This document shows positions 43,421-51,622 of a stretch of 64,000 nt of DNA, piece by piece (position 1 is the first letter of the stretch; the number at the start of each line of letters is the position of its first letter). This stretch comes from Thermanaerothrix solaris (GTDB lineage Bacteria; Chloroflexota; Anaerolineae; Anaerolineales; Anaerolineaceae): positions 1,612,001-1,676,000 of the forward strand of contig NZ_JAUHMF010000001.1 in assembly GCF_032334255.1 (NCBI RefSeq). Direction: 5' to 3'. The notes under the pieces were generated by a model, which saw only the letters and a program-made list of their open reading frames with translations, had not been told where the DNA came from and made no database searches. Both the position numbers and the translations under genes were made by a program.

Positions 43421-44334
43421 GTTTCAGGAGGAACCCGTGATGCCGGTTCGGGGTGGACGGTGACATCCGCGCCGGGTAAGAGGGTTTGAATGATACGCTC
43501 GACCTCTTCAGTCAGCGTGTGCACCTCGGGGAAGTCCATCTCCGGCGCGACCAAGATGTGCGCGTCCACAAAGGGCTGTGGGCCGCTGTAGCGGACGCGC
43601 ACCTGATGGCAGTCTATCACACCTGGCAGACGTTCCACCGCCTCTTGAATAGCCCTGACCTGGCCCTGGGGCGCGGCATCCAGCAAGGCCTGGATCGCCC
43701 GCCCACCCAATTGCAGGCTGATATAAATGACAATGAGCGCCACCACCAGCGCGGCCACAGCATCGGCCTGGCGCAGGATGCCCCATTGAGGATGCAGTTC
43801 GGCCACCTTGACCCCGATCAGGCCGAGGATGACCACGCTGCTGCTCCAGATATCGGTGCTGAAGTGGAGCGCATCAGCTTCCAGCGCCTGGCTGTTGTGC
43901 TTGCGGGCAGCGCGGTATAACACACGCGAGCGGGTGAAATCCACCGCAATAGAGACGGCCATGACCAGAAAAGCCCAGAAGGTAACCTCGATTTCAACAT
44001 GTCGGAAGAAGAGGCGCTGCACCGCTTCATAGATGATCCAAACACAAGTGACCAGAAGCAGTAAGGTCTCAAAGAGGGCCGAGAGATTTTCGATCTTGCC
44101 GTGGCCATAAAGGTGTTGATCATCGGCCGGTTTTCCGGAGAGGCGTACGGCGAAGAACGTCATCAGTGCGGCCAGCAAATCCAGGCCGGAGTGAGCCGCT
44201 TCGGCCAGGATGCCCAGGCTGCCGGTACTTATACCGACCACGATTTTGAACGTCGTTAGGCCAACGGCGGCCACCACCGAAGAGAGAGCCGCCGCGCGTT
44301 TTTCGGTTTCGGCGGTCAGTGTGTTCGCGGTCAA
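43417..44334 (-). CDS. Cation diffusion facilitator (CDF) metal exporter
   Basis: A TTG start is supported by GGAGG 8 nt upstream and a 3-nt gap from the regulator gene. 305 residues, with membrane helices in the first 200 and metal-site text AEAAHSGLDLLAALMTFFAV and GKIENLSALFETLLLL. A cytoplasmic ferredoxin-like domain at the C-terminus reads GVIDCHQVRVRYSGPQPFVDAHILV. CDF proteins export Zn, Fe, Mn or similar ions against protons. The regulator in front suggests inducible metal efflux. The metal cannot be assigned from sequence. Confidence 0.92.
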   Translation of the reverse strand: MTANTLTAETEKRAAALSSVVAAVGLTTFKIVVGISTGSLGILAEAAHSGLDLLAALMTFFAVRLSGKPADDQHLYGHGKIENLSALFETLLLLVTCVWIIYEAVQRLFFRHVEIEVTFWAFLVMAVSIAVDFTRSRVLYRAARKHNSQALEADALHFSTDIWSSSVVILGLIGVKVAELHPQWGILRQADAVAALVVALIVIYISLQLGGRAIQALLDAAPQGQVRAIQEAVERLPGVIDCHQVRVRYSGPQPFVDAHILVAPEMDFPEVHTLTEEVERIIQTLLPGADVTVHPEPASRVPPET

Positions 44335-44337
44335 GGC

Positions 44338-44871
44338 TTAAACCTCCGCTGCAGAGGATAAAGGATGTAAAGGATCGGCCGCACCCTGACGCGCCCGGCG
44401 TGCGGCTTCGATATCGGCAAAGACTGCGGGTAGGCGCGCTTCAAGGGCCGAAAAGAGGTCGTGGGCTTCTAACAGGCGCTGTTGGCTTTCAGGTGTGGGT
44501 GCAGAGAGCAGGGTTAACCCCTGCTCCGATAGCGCGTGCAAGGTGCGCAGATGTTCTAACCATTGTTGCAAATAAGTGACCCATCCGCCGGGTTTGAAAC
44601 GGTAGTAATCGCGGCGTGGGTGCGGGGTGGGTACGCGTTCGATCAGACCACGTTCGGCTAGCAGGCGCACCATCTGGCTGACGGCACCCTTGCTGGCGCC
44701 GAGGGTTGCTGCTATCTCTCCCAGGGATTGAGTGGGTGGTTCGCAGATCAGCAGCCAGGCCAGACAGCGCCCGGCCAGGCGCGGCAAGCCGGCGGCTTCC
44801 AGGGCCAACGCCATGCTCTCAACAAACTGGCGTCGGGGAGGATCGGGGAAGGCCTCTGGAATATCGGACAT
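44338..44871 (-). CDS. GbsR/MarR-family winged-helix regulator
   Basis: 177 residues. The N-terminus FVESMALALEAAGLPRLAGRCLAWLLICEPP and the helix-turn-helix LGEIAATLGASKGAVSQMVRLLAERGLIERV with wing PHPRRDYYRFKPGG match the GbsR branch of MarR regulators. The C-terminal helical part likely dimerises. It is cotranscribed with the CDF exporter and its promoter is covered by a repeated TTCGAA motif, so autoregulation is probable. It lacks an obvious cysteine-rich metal-binding site. Confidence 0.88.
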   Translation of the reverse strand: MSDIPEAFPDPPRRQFVESMALALEAAGLPRLAGRCLAWLLICEPPTQSLGEIAATLGASKGAVSQMVRLLAERGLIERVPTPHPRRDYYRFKPGGWVTYLQQWLEHLRTLHALSEQGLTLLSAPTPESQQRLLEAHDLFSALEARLPAVFADIEAARRARQGAADPLHPLSSAAEV

Positions 44872-44900
44872 TACAGGTTTTCCTGTTTACAATACAATAG

Positions 44901-44944
44901 TTCGAATTGTTTCGAAATTATAAAACGTTTCGAATGATTGTCAA
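44901..44944 (-). promoter_or_regulatory. Promoter and operator of the GbsR-CDF operon
   Basis: On the minus strand TTGACA (44944-44939), 16 nt, TATAAT (44922-44917): a near-perfect promoter. Three TTCGAA hexamers lie at 44929-44934 (in the spacer), 44911-44916 and 44901-44906 (just past the -10). Two of them are part of an identical GTTTCGAA repeated 18 bp apart. This spacing places repressor dimers over the promoter and start point. Confidence 0.7.
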
Positions 44945-45220
44945 GGGACTGACTTCCCTCTATGATCATTGGTTAGGGATGCCCATGGGCTCACATGTCC
45001 TGCGGCTCGACGATGAAAACGTTCACTGCCCAGCACCGGGATAACCAAGATGATCGGTGCCCAGGGCGCTTTGGCCGTGACGTGGAGGATACGCTGACGC
45101 AATGCCAATCAGCCATAGGCTCCCACACCCAACCCACCCACCAAGAGAAGCAGGTGGAAGGTTGGAAAAATCAGCCATGGTTAGAAAGGCACAATGTACT
45201 CAAAGGGTGTGAAAAAAGGG
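44945..45220. other. Intergenic region, no convincing gene
   Basis: Plus-strand frames exist, but none has a ribosome binding site or coding-like composition. On the minus strand a stretch has coding-like composition but is broken by stops in every frame, so it may be a decayed gene end. No repeat or RNA motif was recognised. Confidence 0.4.
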
Positions 45221-46729
45221 TCAGGGTATGGGTTGGGAAAAATACAGTACCCACAGGTCTCCATAGCGTTCGCGGGACGTGGGAACAAAGCGATCCTCCA
45301 GCCAGGCAATTACTGCATGCTCAGCATAACCTATCTCGCGATATTCCTGGATGGCTTTATCAAAGACGACAAAAGCTACCCTATCACAACCCTGAGTAGC
45401 GGCGGCAATGGACGGTTGGGGAAAGAGGCCAATTGCGGCGCGCGTGGCTGGCGCGTAGGTGTCATTGTGTGAACCGGGCACGTCGTCCAGAAAGGTCTGC
45501 GGTAGGCCGCGGTCATAGATGTGGCTGGGGAAGAAACTCAGTTTGTTGTCATGCACGATGCAAAGGCGCTCACCGACTGCCTGGGCTCGATCATAAGCCG
45601 CATGCACACCTTGCATCGCGGCGCGAAACGGCGAACGCGGAAACTCGGCATAACTGGCTTGGTAAACCAACCCTATTAAATCTCCCCCGATCAGCAACCA
45701 CGCCAACAAAATGGCTGGGGTACAGCGCCGGGAATGGGTAAGCACGCGGGCACAAAAAAGAAAATAAATCACCTGGCTGAGGATAAACGCTCGGGGGACG
45801 AAAATCGGGCGCATGAGATAGGAAGCTCCGAATATCAGCCCCGGGGGAAGAAGCCCCGCGGTAATTAGAAGTCCTTCCTTGTCTTCACGGGGGCAGAAAC
45901 GCAAAGTTTCAAAGATGACCAGTGTAAGGCTGGCCAGGGTGATAAAAAGTGCCACACCGAGCCAGAGCGGTGGCAGGGGGAGATTGGTATGGAAGATCAC
46001 CAGCGCCTGCAGGATTTCGGCCAGGCCCGGGCGTGGCGTCCAGAAGGCGGCTTGAATCTTGGCGATTTGCCCCGGCACCAGCACCAACCAGGGCAGGCTT
46101 AAAAGACCAATCAACATTAAACCAGCGAGCCACAGGCCCAGCAAGCGCCACGCGCGGCGCAATAGTAAGAACAGTCCGGGGAAAACGAGGCTGAAGATGG
46201 CCAGGTTATGGGTATACATGGCAATCACGCCAGCCAGGATCAACCCTGCCCAGGCAAGCCAGTCGGTTCGCCCTGCCGTATCGGCCTGCCAGAGGCGTAC
46301 AAAGGCGAGGGTATAACCCACCAAGGCCAGGGCTAACAACGCATACATCCGCACTTCTTGGGCGTGATAGACCTGGAGCGGAGAAAAGGCTATCAGTAAC
46401 GACGCCACCAGCCCCACGCGCTCGCCCCACAGGATGCTACCCAGGGCATAAACTGCCAGGATGATCCCACACGAAAGCACCACGTTCAGGGTGCGAATGA
46501 ACGCGATGGATTGTCCGCCCTGCAACCAAGCATGGAGCAAAAAATAATACAGTGGTGGCATGGTATCGGCGGCGGTGCCCTGAACGATAAGATTCAACGG
46601 GCGTTCGGACAGCAGGATGGAAAAGGCATCATCGTACCAAATGCCGCGGTCGGCCAGGCGATACAGGCGCACGACCAGGCCCAGGAGCAAAACCAGCCCA
46701 AGCAGCCCGGCCTGCAGACGCTTACTCAT
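45221..46729 (-). CDS. Membrane glycosyltransferase, GT39/ArnT-like (PMT_2)
   Basis: 502 residues from the ATG at 46729, which overlaps the upstream stop as ATGA. About ten or more membrane helices. The first extracytoplasmic loop has RGIWYDDAFSILLSERP, equivalent to the acidic catalytic motif of GT-C fold enzymes, and TMPPLYYFLLHAWLQ follows, as in dolichol- or undecaprenyl-phosphate-sugar dependent transferases. It probably transfers a sugar from a polyprenyl-phosphate to an exported acceptor. The longer frame to 46915 is only overlap with the neighbouring gene. Confidence 0.82.
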   Translation of the reverse strand: MSKRLQAGLLGLVLLLGLVVRLYRLADRGIWYDDAFSILLSERPLNLIVQGTAADTMPPLYYFLLHAWLQGGQSIAFIRTLNVVLSCGIILAVYALGSILWGERVGLVASLLIAFSPLQVYHAQEVRMYALLALALVGYTLAFVRLWQADTAGRTDWLAWAGLILAGVIAMYTHNLAIFSLVFPGLFLLLRRAWRLLGLWLAGLMLIGLLSLPWLVLVPGQIAKIQAAFWTPRPGLAEILQALVIFHTNLPLPPLWLGVALFITLASLTLVIFETLRFCPREDKEGLLITAGLLPPGLIFGASYLMRPIFVPRAFILSQVIYFLFCARVLTHSRRCTPAILLAWLLIGGDLIGLVYQASYAEFPRSPFRAAMQGVHAAYDRAQAVGERLCIVHDNKLSFFPSHIYDRGLPQTFLDDVPGSHNDTYAPATRAAIGLFPQPSIAAATQGCDRVAFVVFDKAIQEYREIGYAEHAVIAWLEDRFVPTSRERYGDLWVLYFSQPIP

Positions 46730-47964
46730 GGCTGTGCCTCCGTCAGCCACCACCGCCGCGCCCACAGCAATCCGATCAGGCAGAAGAACGGCAGGGGCAG
46801 GTACATCCAGGTCGATTCCATATCCCCAACCAGAGTGACCAGGAAGAGCACCCAGTGCCCTACAAACAATAGCAAGGCCCATCCCCAGACGGCATAGGTT
46901 CCCCACTGCCCCCAACGTGCTTCCAGGGCACGGAAGATCAAGAACACCGCCGGCAAGAGCGCAGTGTAATGCGGAGTTGCAGTGCGGGGCGCAATCAGAT
47001 TAGTAATAACCAGGGTCTGCAGGGCGGCGTAGAGGAAATCCGGCCACCCCTTACCCCACATCTGCCGCCAAATGAGACCCAGAAAGAGCATAAACCCTGC
47101 ATGCAACAGGGTATTCAGAGGTGTTTCCAGGTTGGGAAAAAGGCCGGCCACAATAGAAAGGACAGAACCAATGCGGTCGGTGTAGGTCGGGTATTCCATC
47201 AACTGACGCAAGAACTGTTGCGGCCAGGTAGGGATTAGCGCTAATGAGCCAAGTATCAGCCCGACCAGGCCACCCAGCAGGCCACCGACGAGGTGCCAGC
47301 GCCGGGTCGAAAAGGCCCAGAGCAGAACCAAGGGCAAGAGCAGAAAGGTCATTTGCGGTTTACTGGCGGTCAGTGCCAGCACCAAGCCGGCGGCAAGATC
47401 AGACCGGTTGTATATGAGCACCAGGCCCGTCAAAATCAGCAGAACGTTCAGGCCAGCGAACTGCCCCAGCACAATAGTGCGAATGCCGATATAACCCAGG
47501 ATGGTAAACAACACCCAAGCAAGTAAAGCCTTACCCCGCGCGGGATAGCCGGCCAGGTGCAGGCTGAGTGGCACAACCGCAACCAGTGCAATCTCCAACA
47601 ATGTCATCCATAAAGCTCTAGCCAGGGGATAATCGAGGAGGCCAAAGGGCACGAAGAAGAGCATCGAGAAGAGAGGATAGACGAAGTGAGCGATGTCCTC
47701 ACCGCGGCTGGCATCGGCAGGGCGACCGTAAATGACCATTTGCGAGGCCAGGCTAACCCGCTCATCGTAGGGATTGAGCCCTTCTTTTAGCCACATGTGG
47801 GCGCCCATCCAGCGCGCCAGGAAGTCGTTACCGCCGGGGTTGGCGAGGGCAAAGCGGTAATTGACCTCTGCCAGGGCAACCAGGGTAACCAGCACCATAA
47901 GTCCGGCCCCCAGGTAAACCCAGGGAGGTGTGTTGAGCGTGACGTGGGGTTTGGATGATGCCAT
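46726..47964 (-). CDS. GT87/DUF2029-family membrane mannosyltransferase-like protein
   Basis: 412 residues with about ten membrane helices. The N-terminal loop NPGGNDFLARWMGAHMWLKEGLNPYDE holds the Asp expected at the GT-C active site, and ALTASKPQMTFLLLPLVLLWAF is typical of the family. Actinobacterial GT87 members use polyprenyl-phosphomannose in lipoglycan synthesis; the acceptor here is unknown. It is the first gene of a two-gene operon with the GT39-like enzyme, which suggests they build one envelope glycan. Confidence 0.82.
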   Translation of the reverse strand: MASSKPHVTLNTPPWVYLGAGLMVLVTLVALAEVNYRFALANPGGNDFLARWMGAHMWLKEGLNPYDERVSLASQMVIYGRPADASRGEDIAHFVYPLFSMLFFVPFGLLDYPLARALWMTLLEIALVAVVPLSLHLAGYPARGKALLAWVLFTILGYIGIRTIVLGQFAGLNVLLILTGLVLIYNRSDLAAGLVLALTASKPQMTFLLLPLVLLWAFSTRRWHLVGGLLGGLVGLILGSLALIPTWPQQFLRQLMEYPTYTDRIGSVLSIVAGLFPNLETPLNTLLHAGFMLFLGLIWRQMWGKGWPDFLYAALQTLVITNLIAPRTATPHYTALLPAVFLIFRALEARWGQWGTYAVWGWALLLFVGHWVLFLVTLVGDMESTWMYLPLPFFCLIGLLWARRWWLTEAQP

Positions 47965-48087
47965 GAATCGTTCGAGATGATTTTATCTCCGCCGGGCGCG
48001 TGGGTCAAACGGCCTATCTGTGCAACTTTTCGCGCACGGTTGCATCTAAACATTCGGATTGAGTCTCAGGTTTAGGAGTATGTAACG

Positions 48088-48345
48088 ATGAGCACGGGAA
48101 CCTCTTCGCAACCGCGAGTGATTGTGTTTTCCACGCCCAACTGCCCCTTCTGCAACATGGCCAAGCGTTACCTGCGCGAACGGGGCATCAAGTTCCGCGA
48201 TGTGGACGTCAGCCGCGATGCCGCCGCTGCGCGCGATATGGTGCGCCGCTCCGGCCAGCAGGGCGTCCCGGTCATTGATATCAACGGCAAAATCGTGATC
48301 GGCTTCGACCGGCCCAAAATTGATCGCCTCTTAGGGCTGAAATAA
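48088..48345 (+). CDS. Glutaredoxin-like protein
   Basis: 85 residues after TTTAGGAG. The thioredoxin-fold text VIVFSTPNCPFCNMAKRYLRERG has the active CPFC motif (Cys19, Cys22), cis-Pro text GVPVIDINGKIVIGFDRPKIDRLL is present. It is the NrdH/Grx-like type often reduced by a thioredoxin reductase. It heads a cluster with groES and two flavoproteins, so the reductase at 48.7 kb may be its electron donor. Confidence 0.92.
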   Translation: MSTGTSSQPRVIVFSTPNCPFCNMAKRYLRERGIKFRDVDVSRDAAAARDMVRRSGQQGVPVIDINGKIVIGFDRPKIDRLLGLK

Positions 48346-48374
48346 TCTATAATCTAATCAAGGAGGTACGACTC

Positions 48375-48662
48375 ATGACGGAAACTTTCTCCACTCCCCC
48401 CATTCAACCCCTGGGTTCACGCGTCCTGGTGCGCCCCTTAGACCAGGAAGCCCGCACCGCATCGGGTATCCTGCTCCCCGAGACGGCGAAGGAAAAGCCG
48501 CAAACCGGTCTGGTGGTTGCGGTGGGTGACGACGAAGAGATCAAAGTGCAAGTGGGCGATAAAGTGATCTTTGCCAAGTACTCCGGTACCGAGTTCCGCC
48601 ACGACGGTACGGAATATCTGATCATGGAAGCCAGCGACATTCTGGCCAAGATTACCGCTTAA
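48375..48662 (+). CDS. groES: Co-chaperonin GroES (orphan copy)
   Basis: 95 residues after AAGGAGG, with normal GroES text: IQPLGSRVLVRPLDQEARTASGILLPETAKEKPQ including the mobile loop, GDKVIFAKYSGTEF, and LIMEASDILAKI. It caps the GroEL ring during folding. There is no groEL next to it; it is instead placed between glutaredoxin (29-nt gap) and a flavoprotein reductase (22-nt gap). No CIRCE element was seen. Confidence 0.95.
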   Translation: MTETFSTPPIQPLGSRVLVRPLDQEARTASGILLPETAKEKPQTGLVVAVGDDEEIKVQVGDKVIFAKYSGTEFRHDGTEYLIMEASDILAKITA

Positions 48663-48684
48663 CCCAAGCATAAGGAGGTTGAGC

Positions 48685-49671
48685 ATGGGCTTAGACTTCG
48701 GGTTAGACCTACCCACGAGCCAAGATGAGACTGTGTACGATGTGGCGATCATCGGGGGTGGGCCGGCGGGCACGACCGCGGCCATCTATACCGCCCGTGC
48801 CAACCTCAAAACGCTGGTCATTGACAAAGGACTGACCGCCGGCGCCCTCGGCATTACCAGCAAGATCGCCAACTACCCCGGCATCCCGGAGGAAATCAGC
48901 GGGGCCGAGTTACTCCAACGCATGCGCCGGCAAGCCCAGCAGTTCGGAGCCGAATTCATCCAGGATAAGATTCAGGGCTGCGAACTGGACCGCGATCCCA
49001 AGGTGCTCTACGGAAACAACGGCACTTACCTGGCGCGGGCGGTAATCATTGCGACCGGCTCCATGGGACGCGGCAACCGCGTGCCAGGCGAGGATCGCCT
49101 GCTAGGGCGTGGTGTCTCGTACTGCGCCACTTGTGATGCCGCCTTCTTCCGCGATCAGGACGTGGTGGTGGCAGGGAATAACGACGAGGCCATCGAAGAG
49201 GCGCTCTTCCTCACCCGCTTTGTGCGCCGCGTGCATTTCCTTTCGCCCACCCCTGACCTGAAAGCCCCCGCCGACCTGGCCGAGGAATTGCTTCACCATC
49301 CCAAGGTGACGTTTTACCCCGGCGCGGTGTTGAAAGAAATCCTGGGCGAGGAACGGGTTGAAGGGGTACGCTTCCGCCAGCGCGGCCAACCAGAACAAAC
49401 CCTGCCCGTGAGCGGTGCATTCATTTACCTGCAGGGCGGCCAACCGATCACCGATTTTTTGCAGGGGCAACTGCCGCTGAGCGAGACCGGCTGTCTGATC
49501 GTGGACCGCGAATTTCAGACGGCCATCCCCGGCGTCTTTGCCGTGGGGGATGTGCTGTGCAATCACGTCAAGCAAGCCGTGGTAGCCGCCGCGGAGGGTG
49601 CCATTGCCGCCATGGCGGTGGAGAAACTGCTGCGCGGGCGCGAAAAATTGGCCGTAGACTGGTCAAAATAG
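48685..49671 (+). CDS. Thioredoxin reductase-like flavoprotein with altered NADPH motifs
   Basis: The ATG at 48685 follows AAGGAGG; 328 residues. FAD loop IIGGGPAGTTAAIYTARA (about 22-39), redox pair Cys147 and Cys150 in SYCATCDAAFF, and C-terminal FAD motif GVFAVGDVLC are intact. The second Rossmann loop reads AGNNDEAIEEA (163-173) instead of GGGxxA, and the 2'-phosphate motif HRRxxxR is replaced by SPTPDLK (187-193). The usual donor NADPH is therefore doubtful, and NADH, ferredoxin or another donor is possible. It is probably the electron source for the glutaredoxin gene upstream. Confidence 0.88.
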   Translation: MGLDFGLDLPTSQDETVYDVAIIGGGPAGTTAAIYTARANLKTLVIDKGLTAGALGITSKIANYPGIPEEISGAELLQRMRRQAQQFGAEFIQDKIQGCELDRDPKVLYGNNGTYLARAVIIATGSMGRGNRVPGEDRLLGRGVSYCATCDAAFFRDQDVVVAGNNDEAIEEALFLTRFVRRVHFLSPTPDLKAPADLAEELLHHPKVTFYPGAVLKEILGEERVEGVRFRQRGQPEQTLPVSGAFIYLQGGQPITDFLQGQLPLSETGCLIVDREFQTAIPGVFAVGDVLCNHVKQAVVAAAEGAIAAMAVEKLLRGREKLAVDWSK

Positions 49672-49692
49672 TCCCTCGGCACGGAGGGGAAC

Positions 49693-51042
49693 ATGGCACA
49701 AATCGTCATCATCGGCGGTGGCCCGGCTGGGGTCACCGCCGCTTTAGAATCGGCTCGTTTGGGAGCAGAAGTCATACTAATCGAAGCCGCGCACCTGGGT
49801 GGGCGGGCTACCTGGCACAGCCTGGTGCCGAGTAAGGTGTTCTTGAGCGCTGCCGAGGCGCTCACCGCTGCCCACCCCTGGCTGGAAAATCCACCCTCTC
49901 GTCCGGATTTAGGCACACTGCGGGCGCGAGTTCGCGCGCAGGCCGAGACGCAGAGCCAGCGCCAGCGCCGGGCGCTGAGCCAGGCTGGGGTGCGGTTGAT
50001 CGAGGCAGTGGCGCGTTTTGAAGACCCACGCACCCTGCGCCTGGAATTTTCCACCGGGCATAGCGAGCATCTCAATGTTGACCGCGTAATCCTGGCCACC
50101 GGTTCCGAGCCGATTTTCCTACCGGGGCTGAAGCCCGATGGGCAGCGCCTGCTGGCACCCCGAGCCATGGCCAATCTCAGTGACTGGCCGGAGCATTTGA
50201 TTATGATCGGTGGCGGGGTGACCGGGAGCGAATATGTATCGTTTTTCAGTCAAATGGGAGTACCCACCACTTGGGTGACAGATTTACCCACCTTCCTACC
50301 TCGCGCTGAGCCGGAGATTGCGGCCGGGTTAGTCGCGGCGATGGAAGCGCGCGGGGTGAACCTTTACCCTAACGCGCCGGTGGCGCGGGCTGAAAACACC
50401 GGTAGCGGGGTTCGCGTGACCTTGCAGGATGGGCGCACCCTGGAAGGTAGTCACGCCTTCATTGCCATTGGGCGGCGTGCGGATACCGATCGGCTGAACC
50501 TGGATGCCGCCGGGGTGAACGTCACCCGCCAGGGGGTAGTGGTGGATAACTACGGACGTACCTCGCAACCGCACATTTACGCCATTGGTGATGTGGCCGG
50601 CCCGCCCTTTACCGTGAATCGTGCTCAGGCGCAGGCGCGCCTTGCCGTGCGTCATGCACTGGGTCTACCCACACCACCGCTAGAGACCATTGTGCCAGTC
50701 GAAGCCGTCTATAGCGATCCGCAGGTGGCGCAGGTGGGCCTGAGCGAGGCCGAAGCCCGTCATCTGGGTCGCACGATCCAGGTGCTGCGCGCGGATTGGG
50801 ATCAGGCGCTCAAGGCTCACCTGATTGGACATACGCAGGGAGTGCTGAAGCTGGTTGTAGATGCCGAGAACGGGCGTTTGCTCGGTGCGGCGGCGTTGGG
50901 CAACCATGCCGTTGAGGTGATCAACGCCCTGAGCCTGGCACTGCAGGCCGGGGCAACGCTCGCGCATCTGGCACAATGGGCACCGGCCTACCCAACGTTG
51001 GGCGACCTGGTGCGCGCGGCTGTAGATGGCTACGGGGTATGA
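49693..51042 (+). CDS. Disulfide-reductase-family flavoprotein lacking the redox cysteines
   Basis: 449 residues after ACGGAGG. It has the dihydrolipoamide-dehydrogenase fold: FAD loop IIGGGPAGVTAALESARLG, NAD loop MIGGGVTGSEYVSFFSQMG, and HIYAIGDVAGPP. In the active-site segment GGxCxxxxCxPSK the sequence is GGRATWHSLVPSK, so both cysteines are absent (Ala39, Leu44). The C-terminal HPTxxE is YPTLGD (433-438). It cannot act as a disulfide reductase but could still pass hydride between NAD(P)H and FAD, as in soluble transhydrogenase or quinone reductase relatives. It is 21 nt after the thioredoxin reductase-like gene. Confidence 0.85.
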   Translation: MAQIVIIGGGPAGVTAALESARLGAEVILIEAAHLGGRATWHSLVPSKVFLSAAEALTAAHPWLENPPSRPDLGTLRARVRAQAETQSQRQRRALSQAGVRLIEAVARFEDPRTLRLEFSTGHSEHLNVDRVILATGSEPIFLPGLKPDGQRLLAPRAMANLSDWPEHLIMIGGGVTGSEYVSFFSQMGVPTTWVTDLPTFLPRAEPEIAAGLVAAMEARGVNLYPNAPVARAENTGSGVRVTLQDGRTLEGSHAFIAIGRRADTDRLNLDAAGVNVTRQGVVVDNYGRTSQPHIYAIGDVAGPPFTVNRAQAQARLAVRHALGLPTPPLETIVPVEAVYSDPQVAQVGLSEAEARHLGRTIQVLRADWDQALKAHLIGHTQGVLKLVVDAENGRLLGAAALGNHAVEVINALSLALQAGATLAHLAQWAPAYPTLGDLVRAAVDGYGV

Positions 51043-51045
51043 GAA

Positions 51046-51606
51046 TCAGGTGGCTTGTTTGGCGCGGCGGTAGAGGCGAAAGACAATCCAGGATGTAACC
51101 ACAATCAGCACGCAGGCGATAACCACCGGTACCACCACAGAAAGGATAGAAACCAACATTGCGGTGAGGTCTTCCAGCACGCTGACCGGCACGTTGCCTG
51201 CACCGCCGGTGGTCGCTGTAACCGCCGGACGTACGGCCAGTGCTTTGGTGGCATGCACCCCGCCAGCCACTAGCAGACCCAGCGCCAGGGCCAGCACCGG
51301 GTGAATCTCGGTGATCACGTTGGCGCTAGCGGCGAAGACAATCGCCCCGGCGGTGGGACGGATAAAGGTCTGAATGATATCATTAAGGTGATTGACCGCG
51401 GGGATTTTGTCGGCAAAGAATTCGATCAGCGCCAGTAGCACCAGCAATGCGATCACCCAACCATTGGTCAACGTATCCCAGGGTGGGCGCAACGTGATCA
51501 GATTGGTGAAACGCCCCAGTAGCGCAACGACCAGCAGCGGGATGTAGGCATTTAGCCCAGCGCTGACCGAAAGCCCAAAGGCAGAGAGAATACCCAAGAC
51601 CTCCAT
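51046..51606 (-). CDS. DUF4126-family membrane protein
   Basis: 186 residues from the ATG at 51606 (AAGGACGG upstream). The text MEVLGILSAFGLSVSAGLNAYIPLLVVALLGRF and the segment FFADKIPAVNHLNDIIQTFIRP with RPTAGAIVFAASA match DUF4126, a family with four or five membrane helices and no known function. It converges on the flavoprotein gene (3-nt gap) and follows the DUF2085 gene by 16 nt. Confidence 0.83.
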   Translation of the reverse strand: MEVLGILSAFGLSVSAGLNAYIPLLVVALLGRFTNLITLRPPWDTLTNGWVIALLVLLALIEFFADKIPAVNHLNDIIQTFIRPTAGAIVFAASANVITEIHPVLALALGLLVAGGVHATKALAVRPAVTATTGGAGNVPVSVLEDLTAMLVSILSVVVPVVIACVLIVVTSWIVFRLYRRAKQAT

Positions 51607-51622
51607 GAGCAACCGTCCTTTC

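Noticed and set aside
44995..45399. Plus-strand 134-codon frame before the GT39-like gene
   Set aside because: It runs into the 3' end of the real minus-strand gene, lacks a binding site and has low-complexity unnatural composition.
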